A stretch of 64,000 nt of DNA, from contig NZ_JACOPX010000015.1 in the NCBI RefSeq assembly GCF_015461835.1, positions 1 through 64,000 of the forward strand, in the 5' to 3' direction. The position numbers and the translations under genes were made by a program. This document shows positions 43,236 through 51,387 of the stretch, in pieces. The notes below the pieces were generated by a model. The model saw only the letters and a program-made list of their open reading frames with translations. It was not told the origin of the DNA and ran no database searches. How positions within the stretch are numbered: position 1 is the first letter of the stretch; each line of letters begins with the position of its first letter. This DNA comes from Pseudomonas neuropathica. GTDB lineage: Bacteria; Pseudomonadota; Gammaproteobacteria; Pseudomonadales; Pseudomonadaceae.

Positions 43236-45266
43236 ATGGAACGTTCACCGTGGCACGCTGGCGAACAGCAATTGCAGGCCCATGTCGGCGTTGCCGAACG
43301 CATGGAAGCCTTCGGGCGTAAGGTGATTCGCACCTGGATGCCGGATCAGCACCGTGAGTTCTATCAGCAACTGCCCTTCATGCTGTACGGCGCAGTCGAT
43401 GCGCAGGGGATGCCGTGGGCCAGTGTGCTCGAAGGTGCGCCGGGGTTTGCCCGGTCGCCGGATCCCGAGCATTTGCATTTCGCCAGCCAGCCTGCTGCCG
43501 ATGACCCGGCGCAACTGCGCAATGGCGAGCCGATCGGTTTGCTTGGCATCGAATTGCACACCCGCCGGCGCAATCGCCTCAACGGCCATGTCGGCAACCT
43601 GAGCGCTCACGGTTTTGATGTGAGCGTGGATCAGGCCTTCGGCAACTGCCCGCAATACATTCAACTGCGCCAGATTCAGCGGGTGCCCCTGACGGATCCA
43701 CAGACCCGCCCGGCCGAACATCTGCACGGTCTCGATGATGCGGCCACCGCGCTGATCACAAGCGCCGATACGTTCTTCGTCGCCAGTTATGTGGATGTCG
43801 AGGGCGATCGCGCGGTGGATGTTTCCCACCGGGGCGGCCAGGCCGGTTTCGTACGGGTGGAAGGCAATCGTCTGACCATCCCTGACTTTGCCGGCAACCT
43901 GCATTTCAACACCCTCGGCAATCTGCTGCTCAATCCCAAGGCCGGCTTGCTGTTCATCGACTTTTCCACAGGTGATCTGCTGCAACTCAGCGGGCGTACC
44001 GAGATCCTTCTCGATGACCCGCAGATCGAAGCCTTTCAAGGTGCGGAACGGCTGTGGACATTTGAGGTGGAAAAACTGGTGCGGCGTCCGGCCGCTCTGG
44101 CGTTGCGCTGGCGCTTCGACGGCATGTCGCCGACCAGTCTGTTGACCGGCAATTGGGCCGAGGCGGATGCGCGTTTGCAGGCGCAGGCACTGGGTAATCA
44201 ATGGCGGCCGCTGCGCGTGGCGAAGATCGAAGCGGAGAGCCGCCACATCCGCTCGATCTATCTGGAGCCGACCGATGGCGCCGGTTTGCCGGTGTTTCTC
44301 GCGGGTCAGCATTTGCCACTGCGATTCACCCTGGACGGTGAGGTGCATATCCGTACCTATAGTCTTTCGAGTGCGCCGTCGGATGGTTTTTACCGCATTA
44401 GCGTCAAACGCGAAGGACTGATTTCCTCGCACCTGCATGAGCAGATTCGCGTTGGTGATGTGCTGGAGGCGCGGGCACCGCAAGGGCATTTCACTGTCGC
44501 GCCACTGGAGCGCAGGCCGTTGGTGCTGTTAGCCGCCGGGGTAGGCATCACGCCGTTGCTGTCGATGCTGCGCGAGGTGGTTTACCAAGGCTTACGCACT
44601 CGAGGGATTCGTCCGACATTGCTGCTGCAGAGTTCGCGCAGTCTGGCGGATCAGCCATTTCGAAAGGAGCTGGATCGTTTGCTCGAAACCACAGGCGATG
44701 CTGTACGAGTGCTGCGTTTGCTCAGCCAGCCGGAAGCCGATCTGCAAGAGGGCGAGGATTTTGATGTGCGTGGGCGCATCGACGGCACTGTGCTGAGAAA
44801 CCTGCTGGATGCCGAGGATTTTGACCAGCTCGACTTTGTCCTCTGCGGCCCCGGCGGGTTTACTCAAGGTTTGTACGACACCCTGCGCGAGCTGGATGTG
44901 CGCGACGCGCAGATTCATGCGGAAACCTTTGGCCCGTCGACACTGAAACGTCAGGCCGATCCGGACGCGATCGTCATCGAACAACCGCCCGCAGCGACCA
45001 CATCGGTGCCGGTGGTGTTCGAGCGCTCGGCGAAAGAGGCGCGCTGGCAGCCCGATGGCGGGAGTTTGCTGGAGCTGGCGGAAAGTCGTGGGCTACGCCC
45101 GGAGTTCAGTTGCCGCGGTGGTTCGTGCGGTACCTGCAAGACCCGGCTGGTCAGCGGTGCGGTGAATTATCCACAGCCGCCGGCGGATATCCCGGAAGCG
45201 GGGCATGTGCTGATTTGCTGCGCGGTCCCGGCGCAAAGCAATCAGCCGCTGGTGCTGGATTTGTAG
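43236..45266 (+). CDS. Three-domain flavin/[2Fe-2S] oxidoreductase (PNPOx-like, FNR, ferredoxin)
   Basis: A 676-residue fusion. An N-terminal pyridoxamine-phosphate-oxidase-like FMN fold is at about residues 40-290. A ferredoxin-NADP reductase module is at about 325-560, with RTYSLSS for FAD and GVGITPLLSMLRE and CGPGGF for nicotinamide. A plant-type [2Fe-2S] ferredoxin lies at about 590-676 with ligands C626, C631, C634 and C661 or C662. ATG 43236 fits the GAGAGG at 43225-43230 better than the GTG one codon earlier. Electrons should flow NAD(P)H to FAD to Fe-S; the N-terminal domain may be the acceptor. The substrate is unknown. A DnaA 9-mer lies near the 3' end (45167). Confidence 0.88.
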   Translation: MERSPWHAGEQQLQAHVGVAERMEAFGRKVIRTWMPDQHREFYQQLPFMLYGAVDAQGMPWASVLEGAPGFARSPDPEHLHFASQPAADDPAQLRNGEPIGLLGIELHTRRRNRLNGHVGNLSAHGFDVSVDQAFGNCPQYIQLRQIQRVPLTDPQTRPAEHLHGLDDAATALITSADTFFVASYVDVEGDRAVDVSHRGGQAGFVRVEGNRLTIPDFAGNLHFNTLGNLLLNPKAGLLFIDFSTGDLLQLSGRTEILLDDPQIEAFQGAERLWTFEVEKLVRRPAALALRWRFDGMSPTSLLTGNWAEADARLQAQALGNQWRPLRVAKIEAESRHIRSIYLEPTDGAGLPVFLAGQHLPLRFTLDGEVHIRTYSLSSAPSDGFYRISVKREGLISSHLHEQIRVGDVLEARAPQGHFTVAPLERRPLVLLAAGVGITPLLSMLREVVYQGLRTRGIRPTLLLQSSRSLADQPFRKELDRLLETTGDAVRVLRLLSQPEADLQEGEDFDVRGRIDGTVLRNLLDAEDFDQLDFVLCGPGGFTQGLYDTLRELDVRDAQIHAETFGPSTLKRQADPDAIVIEQPPAATTSVPVVFERSAKEARWQPDGGSLLELAESRGLRPEFSCRGGSCGTCKTRLVSGAVNYPQPPADIPEAGHVLICCAVPAQSNQPLVLDL

Positions 45267-45476
45267 CCAAACTCATGCAATGAATTTTTGCTGAGTTTGA
45301 AGCAGTCGGCGTCGCGCCTTGAAGGTACAGAAACTGTCGTAAGGTTGGCGTTGATTGAGGGGATCCAGGCCTCGCCGCTTTCGGCAGCGACGCGCACTAG
45401 CGCCGGACGTCGGGTAACGTCACTTCACCGGTGTGCTCGCTGCACTAGACGTTCAGCCGTTCGTCAACGCAATAGC
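45267..45476. other. Intergenic gap between converging genes
   Basis: These 210 bases separate the oxidoreductase stop from the glycosyltransferase stop. No clear terminator, repeat or gene remnant was recognised, although the open frame that starts at 45288 crosses it. Confidence 0.5.
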
Positions 45477-46841
45477 CTATGCCCGTGCTCGGCGCCTTAT
45501 TGGCGTCGCTCGCGCTCCCACGATATTTCGCACACTGCGTTCGACAAGTTGCAGGCTGGCCTCACGCCAGCCGATCCACTGCCAATCGGCTACATCGCGG
45601 GCGGCGGGGAACTTCCCGCTGCGCTGGAAGCCATTGATCAGGTCGGCAAGGCTTTGCGGATCCTGCAAGTCGAAATACGCCATGAACTCGCCAGCAATTT
45701 CTCGGAACACTGCAATATCGCTGCCCATCGCCGGCAAGCCGCGTTGCATGGCTTCCACCAGCGGCAAACCAAAGCCTTCGACGAACGAGGGGAACACCAA
45801 CGCGCTGGCGTGGGCGTAGGCATGTTCGAGGCTGGTATCGCTGAGGCCGTTGAACATGAATAGACGCCGGTTAAGCTGCGGATGATTGCTCACGCGGGCG
45901 AGCAGGGCATCACACTTCCAGCCGATCTGCCCGGCGATACACAGCCTTGCAGTGGAACCGGCGGCCCAGGCGCGTTCGAAGGCGTCGAGCAAATACGCAT
46001 GGTTCTTGCGCGGCTCAATGGTGCTCACCATCAGGAACACCGGATCGGTTGTCATGAACACCTGCTTCAGGCGCGGCTCGACGGTTCCTTCGGTGTTTCG
46101 CAGATCGAGTTCAGAGCCAAGGTGAAAGAAATCGAACCAGCATTTGTCGGTCCGCTCGGTACCGATTCGGTATTTCAACTCTTCACGCAGTTGATCGCGC
46201 ACGGTTGCGGAAATGGCCATGTAGCCATCGGCCGTGCGGGTGATCCAGTCGAACCACTCGCTGAAAACCCCGACCAGACGGGATTCGTAAAATTGTGGAT
46301 GAGTCAACGGGATGAGGTCATAGATCACCGCAATCACGCCGACGCCGTCACGTTTGAGACGCTCGACCTGGGCGAAAAAGTCCGAGTGCCAGGACGAATC
46401 CAGCAACACCAGTTGATCTCCTGGCTGGTGTTGCAACGGGGTACAACGTTTAAGCAGTTGCGAGCGATTGATCCGCCGAATCAGACGCAGTTGCAGGCCG
46501 AACGCGCCGAAGCTGGTCAGCCGGTAGCCGACATACAAAATCCGTCGCGTCAGTTTCGAGGTGCATTGTGCATCGCGCCGCTGATGCCATTGGCAGAGTC
46601 GATGGGCCAGGCGCTCCAGGCGCTCACCGAAGTTTTCAAGTTTGTTGAAGAATGGTGTATTGAGCGGTGCCAGTTGCAGCACGCGATAGAGTTGGCCGTT
46701 GAGCACCACCACTGGCATGCATTCGATACCTTCGGCGCTGGCGGGCAATTGATTAATGACGTTTCGCACCACACGCTGAATCCCCGAGTTGACCATCGGG
46801 TGTTTAAACACATGGGTGCATTCCACCAGCAAGCGGTTCAT
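45477..46841 (-). CDS. GT4-family glycosyltransferase (WbpY-like)
   Basis: A 454-residue GT-B glycosyltransferase. The donor-binding EX7E motif is in FVEGFGLPLVEAMQRGLP, and VSTIEPRKNHAYLLDAFE is the usual start of the C-terminal domain. The opening (LLVECTHVFKHPMVNSGIQRVVRNVI) resembles mannosyl/rhamnosyltransferases of the common polysaccharide antigen locus. ATG 46841 overlaps the wzt stop by 4 bases (ATGA); the longer frame is wzt shadow. It should extend the polymer exported by Wzm/Wzt. Donor sugar and linkage are not readable. Confidence 0.85.
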   Translation of the reverse strand: MNRLLVECTHVFKHPMVNSGIQRVVRNVINQLPASAEGIECMPVVVLNGQLYRVLQLAPLNTPFFNKLENFGERLERLAHRLCQWHQRRDAQCTSKLTRRILYVGYRLTSFGAFGLQLRLIRRINRSQLLKRCTPLQHQPGDQLVLLDSSWHSDFFAQVERLKRDGVGVIAVIYDLIPLTHPQFYESRLVGVFSEWFDWITRTADGYMAISATVRDQLREELKYRIGTERTDKCWFDFFHLGSELDLRNTEGTVEPRLKQVFMTTDPVFLMVSTIEPRKNHAYLLDAFERAWAAGSTARLCIAGQIGWKCDALLARVSNHPQLNRRLFMFNGLSDTSLEHAYAHASALVFPSFVEGFGLPLVEAMQRGLPAMGSDIAVFREIAGEFMAYFDLQDPQSLADLINGFQRSGKFPAARDVADWQWIGWREASLQLVERSVRNIVGARATPIRRRARA

Positions 46842-48091
46842 GGTGTGCGCTCGACAAGGCTGTCTTCGGTTTGACGGTTGATCGTGGTCTGAGCGTTGAG
46901 CCATGAGCAACCGACGAAGTCTTCGCGTCGATTGTTGATGACATGAAATACCAGACCGAGATCCCGCCATTCATAATTGCGGTCCAGGTGCGAGTCCAGT
47001 CGGGACAGGCTCAGGGCCACGGAGTAGTTGCCTTTGCCAAGCCCCATGACAAACGCGAAGCGATAGGTGATGCGCTCGCCGGCCCGCACGTTTTCCAGTG
47101 CCTGGTTCTGGCGATGGGTGTTGATGCCGTACATGGGCTGGCCGAGGCGATCCTTGATCATGAACCCCAGTACCAGACGTTCGAGGTCCTGACGCACTTC
47201 GACATCCACTGCCAGTACTACAGATTGGCCGACTTCGGCGACTTCGATGGAACGGCCGGATTCATCCAGCAGGCGCACACGCAGAATGCCGGCCTCACCG
47301 GTGCCCGACACTGTTTGTACCTGGCCGCCGCTGAGTATTTCCTGGCGCACGGTCTGGCCCTCACGTTCAGCGAGCAAGGCGTTGTAGTAATCCATCACTG
47401 CTTCGGGTGTGTCGTGCATGGCCATGCGGCCACCATCGAGCAGAATCGCCGAATCGCAGATCGATTGAATCGCCGAGCGGTCGTGGGACACGATCAGCAG
47501 GGTGGTGCCGGCCGCGCGGAAACCGCGGATGCGCTCGAAACTCTTATGCTGAAAATAGGCATCACCCACGGACAACGCTTCGTCGACGATCAGAATATCG
47601 GGGCGGCGTGCCGTGGCGACGCTGAATGCCAGCCGCATTTGCATGCCACTGGAGTAGGTGCGCACCGGTTGATCAATGGCCTCGCCGATTTCTGCAAAGC
47701 TCTCGATCTGTGGCATCAATGCGGTGATTTCCTCGAGATGCAAGCCGAGCAACTGCCCAGCCATCACAGCGTTTTGCCGGCCAGTAAAGTCAGGGTGAAA
47801 TCCCATGCCGAGTTCCAGCAGTGCCGCGACCCGACCCGACAGCTCAATGGTGCCGCAAGTCTGACGGTTGGTGCCGGTGATCATCTTCAGTAGCGTGCTC
47901 TTTCCCGCGCCATTGACCCCGACGATGCCCACGGCTTGGCCGGCAGGTATCTCGAATGTCAGGTCCTTCAGCACCCAATGCTGGCGGTGATGAAGCGTTG
48001 AAAAAGGCGTTAGCCATTCGGCCAGACGGCTCCAGCGACTGGGGTATTGCTTGAAGGCTTTGCCCAGCCCGGTAACACGAATATGTCCCAT
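46838..48091 (-). CDS. wzt: Polysaccharide ABC exporter ATP-binding protein with Wzt C-terminal domain
   Basis: A 417-residue ATPase of the ABC-dependent O-polysaccharide pathway. Walker A is GVNGAGKST, the signature is YSSGMQMRLAFS and Walker B is ILIVDEALSVGD. After about residue 250 there is a Wzt-type carbohydrate-binding domain (LRVRLLDESGRSIEVAEVGQ, then LGFMIKDRLGQPMYGINT), which recognises the capped end of the chain. It is coupled to wzm (TGATG) and to the glycosyltransferase (ATGA). Confidence 0.92.
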   Translation of the reverse strand: MGHIRVTGLGKAFKQYPSRWSRLAEWLTPFSTLHHRQHWVLKDLTFEIPAGQAVGIVGVNGAGKSTLLKMITGTNRQTCGTIELSGRVAALLELGMGFHPDFTGRQNAVMAGQLLGLHLEEITALMPQIESFAEIGEAIDQPVRTYSSGMQMRLAFSVATARRPDILIVDEALSVGDAYFQHKSFERIRGFRAAGTTLLIVSHDRSAIQSICDSAILLDGGRMAMHDTPEAVMDYYNALLAEREGQTVRQEILSGGQVQTVSGTGEAGILRVRLLDESGRSIEVAEVGQSVVLAVDVEVRQDLERLVLGFMIKDRLGQPMYGINTHRQNQALENVRAGERITYRFAFVMGLGKGNYSVALSLSRLDSHLDRNYEWRDLGLVFHVINNRREDFVGCSWLNAQTTINRQTEDSLVERTP

Positions 48092-48888
48092 CAGAGCTCA
48101 TCCTCCATTGCACCGACCTGGCGGCGAAACAGACACAGACCGATTGTGCAGAACGCGACGCCAATCACGAAGGTCGGCAGCAGCGAACTCCAGATTGGCC
48201 ATTGGCCGTACACGAACACATTCTGGTAGCTAGTCATCAGGTTGGTCAGAGGGTTGAATTGCAGAAGGTTCTGCAGCCGCTCCGGCAATATGCTGATGGG
48301 GTAAATGATTGGTGTCAGCCAGAACCAGAACTGCAGACAGATACCGAAGAGTTGACCGACGTCACGGAAGAAAACGTTGAGTACGCCCAGCACCATGCCG
48401 AGTCCTGCGCAGAGCATCATTTGCAGGGCAACCAGTGGTATCAGAGCCAGCAACGCCATACCCGGCCAGCGTCCGGTAATGAGCAGGAACCCGAGAAACA
48501 AACCGATGATGATGGCGAAATTTATCGCCGCATTGAGTAGCACGATCACCGGCAAACAGACCTTCGGAAAACTGATCTTCTTCAGCAGGTTGGCGTTGTC
48601 CAGAAACATGTTCTGGCTGCGTAGAGTGATTTCGGCAAACAACCCCCATGCCAACAGACCGGCGCACAGGTAAATGCTGTAGGCCATGCTGTCGTCCACG
48701 CCGGGTAAGCGGGTGTGCATGATGTGGGAAAAGATCACGGTGTAGATGACGATCATCGACAGCGGATTGAAGATCGGCCACAGGGCACCGAACAGCGAAT
48801 TGCGGTATCGCGCCTGGAACTCTCTCTGCACACTGCCAAGGATGAAACCACGGTAGTCATGCAACGATCGATATACGGAAAGCAGCAT
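48091..48888 (-). CDS. wzm: Polysaccharide ABC exporter membrane protein
   Basis: A 265-residue ABC-2 type permease with six predicted membrane helices. It opens YRGFILGSVQREFQARYRNSLFGALWPIFNPL, the typical Wzm/TagG/KpsM amphipathic start. With Wzt it moves undecaprenyl-linked polysaccharide across the inner membrane. It shares one base with wzt. A decayed rmd-like frame lies immediately upstream. Confidence 0.92.
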   Translation of the reverse strand: MLLSVYRSLHDYRGFILGSVQREFQARYRNSLFGALWPIFNPLSMIVIYTVIFSHIMHTRLPGVDDSMAYSIYLCAGLLAWGLFAEITLRSQNMFLDNANLLKKISFPKVCLPVIVLLNAAINFAIIIGLFLGFLLITGRWPGMALLALIPLVALQMMLCAGLGMVLGVLNVFFRDVGQLFGICLQFWFWLTPIIYPISILPERLQNLLQFNPLTNLMTSYQNVFVYGQWPIWSSLLPTFVIGVAFCTIGLCLFRRQVGAMEDEL

Positions 48889-49392
48889 TTACACCGTCCT
48901 GCTGTATGGGTTTTCGAAGCCGACAATGCTGTCCACTCCCCGGCATTCGCCGCCTCGTATTTCTATGCCCGGTACACCGAACACACGGGAATTTCCCTGG
49001 TGATGCTTGTAGCCGGCGGCGATGAAGGTCGATTTGGAACTGGCCAGATATGAGCCGTTCTGGACGCAGACATCAGCGGAACCGGCAGGCAGGAATGTGC
49101 GAGCACAGCCGCGCGTTTTGGGGCGCTGCAACAGAGTGAATGTAGCGAGCAGATTGATCTTGAGCGTACGCGCCGGATCGCGGAATGCTTCGGAGGCGGA
49201 GGTCTGCCCGGCCAATTGAATGATTGCGTCAGGCAGTGGTGGCCGCAGATTGGTGAGGCTATGCGGATGGATAAGTTCGCAGGTCGACGCGACAGGCAGT
49301 AAGTCCCACGACGAATCTGACGATGCCAGACGCGACCGAACAGGTTGTCCCACGAACCTACTCGGATCCGTGACGAACAGACGTTTTTTCAA
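48889..49392 (-). pseudogene. Decayed remnant of GDP-6-deoxy-lyxo-4-hexulose reductase (rmd-like)
   Basis: The first roughly 110 of 167 residues follow an Rmd-type NAD-dependent epimerase/dehydratase (RLFVT, FVGQ, LLPVAS, LPDAIIQLAGQTSASEAFRDPARTLKINLLATFTLLQ). The Rossmann glycine motif is destroyed: the TGxxGFVG expected reads TDPSRFVG, losing two of three glycines. The rest of the reductase (normally about 300 residues, with the YxxxK catalytic pair) is missing. It is replaced by a tail of about 55 residues of no clear family. It abuts wzm, where rmd sits in P. aeruginosa. It is very unlikely to be an active reductase. Confidence 0.7.
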
Positions 49393-49806
49393 ACAGCGAC
49401 CCCTTGGTCTTGAACTTGCGCCTCCTTCCCACAGGCTTTAAGGAAAGGTCTGTCAGACCGCAGGAAAAACCGGATGAAAGACAGGCGAAGTCAGTTGTTG
49501 TAGTTGTTTGTGACCAATCTGTGCCAATTGCGCAGCAATTTCAACAGGGCAAACCGTGACCGGTCAGTTCTCGTTAGCGTAGTCGATTAATTCTCGCCGG
49601 GCGGTTCCCGAACCCTTCGCGGATGTGTTTAGAATGCGCCTTGTCACGATTGGCCGGGTTCGCCGGGATCGTCGTGAAAAAGGTGAAACTGACCACTAAA
49701 ACAAGAACAAGACTGGACCGAAGACGAAGAACGGATATCGATCCGATTCGACGCTTGGCCGTCATAGTGTGAGGCTGCCGGGATGGCAGTTTCATCGTGG
49801 AATGCC
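49393..49806. other. Divergent intergenic region before the glycosyltransferase pair
   Basis: About 410 bases separate the rmd-like remnant from the plus-strand glycosyltransferases. It should hold promoters for both sides; TAGAAT at 49632-49637 is a possible rightward -10 with only a poor -35. The palindrome AATTGCGCAGCAATT lies at 49526-49540. No JUMPstart/ops element was found. The lower GC of 49480-49600 hints at a junction. Confidence 0.45.
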
Positions 49807-51387
49807 ATGAATTTCATTCTTTACTCGGACATCAACGACAGTTCCATCCGCCAGAATCTGGGGCATCCCGATTCCAGTCACTACTTTGTGCTGAAGGCTT
49901 ATCTCCCGTTGCTCGAAACACTCGGGCGAGTGCATGTGGTCAGTGCTGTCGCAAAGGTAGATCCGCTCTACCGACAGTTGCTCGCCAGCGGCCAGGAGAG
50001 TGTTTTCCTTTCGTTCACCCGACCGCAGAAAACCCCTATCGATCTGGAGTGCCCCACCGTCTGCGTTGTTGCGTGGGAGTACGATTCGATCCCCAATGAA
50101 CAGTGGGGCAACGATCCACGCCAGGACTGGACGCGCATGCTGGCCAAACATGGCCGCGTGATCACACTGTCCAGCCACACCGCCCGAGCGATCCAGCGCA
50201 CCATGGGCGAAGACTTCCCGGTGTTGGTCCTGCCAGCCCCGCTGTGGGAGCACTTTGCAGCGATTCGCGAGCAGCACGTCAGCGCGCCGGTCAATCCGGG
50301 TACGACGTTGACGGTCAAAGGTTGCATCTTTGATTCCCGCCAGATGAACCTGCACCCGGATAACCTGCTGCCCGAGCCGCTGACCCCCGAAGAACTGGCC
50401 GAAATCGAAGCTCGGCTGGAAGCCTCGCGACCACCACCGCTGACTTTGAAGCGGCGCTTTGTCATTGCCCGGCATTTCCTGCGGTTGTGGTTGCTGAATC
50501 TGGGTCACGAGCAGGAACCGCCAGTGCCACGCGTGAGGTTTCTGCAGAACTGGTACTGGGAAGGGATTCGCGACCTGGTTCCAGAGACTTTGCATGACTG
50601 GCTCGGCAAGCGTCTGCCAAACATCGCAGGCCCGCAGCCTTTACCGGTAGCGGTCCAACCGCCGCCGCGAGACATGCCGGACAGTTCATTAGAGGTTCAA
50701 ACCCGTGTGGACGGTGTGGTCTACGTGACGGTGTTCCGCCCCGATGACGGGCGCAAGAACTGGCTACAGATCCTGACGGCTTTTTGCGCAGCGTTTCGTG
50801 ACACCCCCGACGCCACACTGGTGATGAAATTCACTCAGAGCGATCTGGAGGCCGTCTACGCACACCTGATGACGCCGCTGGCGCAATTGGCACCGTTTTC
50901 CTGCCGGGTCGTGATGATTCACGGCTATCTGGACGATGCTGAATATGCGCGGCTTTATCAGGCGGCGAGTTTTTACGTCAACGCTTCGCATTGTGAAGGC
51001 CTGTGCTTGCCGTTGATGGAGTTCATGGCGTGCGGCAAGCCGGTGATCGCTCCCGATCACACTGCGATGCAGGATTACATCGACGCATCTGTGGCATTCG
51101 TGGTCGGCTCCAGCGTAGAGGCGTGCACCTGGCCCCATGACCCGCGAATGCTGTTTCGCGCACAACGGTGTCGGCCGGACTGGGGGTCATTGAAGAAGGC
51201 CTACGAAAACAGTTACCGGATGGCCAAGACACAACCCCTGGAGTATCAGCGCATGTCGCTGGCGGCGGTCGAGCGTATGCACGATTACTGCGCGCAACCG
51301 GCGTTGCAAAAGCGTGTCGCCGATTTTTTCGAGCTGGCATCACCGATCGACAACGTTGCCCCGATTACGGATAACGCCTCATGCTGA
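49807..51387 (+). CDS. GT4-type glycosyltransferase, long paralogue
   Basis: A 526-residue glycosyltransferase. The C-terminal half has DGRKNWLQILTAFC, HGYLDDAEYARLYQAA and the EX7E motif in CEGLCLPLMEFMACGKP. It is paralogous over both ends to the next gene, but has an extra stretch of roughly 120 residues in the middle (about residues 170-300) with charged and proline-rich parts. ATG 49807 aligns its N terminus with that paralogue; GAGG at 49771-49774 would favour an ATG eight codons earlier. It overlaps the next gene by 7 bases. Confidence 0.85.
   Translation: MNFILYSDINDSSIRQNLGHPDSSHYFVLKAYLPLLETLGRVHVVSAVAKVDPLYRQLLASGQESVFLSFTRPQKTPIDLECPTVCVVAWEYDSIPNEQWGNDPRQDWTRMLAKHGRVITLSSHTARAIQRTMGEDFPVLVLPAPLWEHFAAIREQHVSAPVNPGTTLTVKGCIFDSRQMNLHPDNLLPEPLTPEELAEIEARLEASRPPPLTLKRRFVIARHFLRLWLLNLGHEQEPPVPRVRFLQNWYWEGIRDLVPETLHDWLGKRLPNIAGPQPLPVAVQPPPRDMPDSSLEVQTRVDGVVYVTVFRPDDGRKNWLQILTAFCAAFRDTPDATLVMKFTQSDLEAVYAHLMTPLAQLAPFSCRVVMIHGYLDDAEYARLYQAASFYVNASHCEGLCLPLMEFMACGKPVIAPDHTAMQDYIDASVAFVVGSSVEACTWPHDPRMLFRAQRCRPDWGSLKKAYENSYRMAKTQPLEYQRMSLAAVERMHDYCAQPALQKRVADFFELASPIDNVAPITDNASC

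Noticed and set aside
45288..45863. 191-codon open frame entering the WbpY-like gene from the left
   Set aside because: Two thirds is antisense to the glycosyltransferase, and the first part has no recognisable family or good start.
48715..49053. 112-codon plus-strand frame opposite wzm and the rmd remnant
   Set aside because: Antisense and without motifs; the minus-strand frame has clear Rmd similarity.
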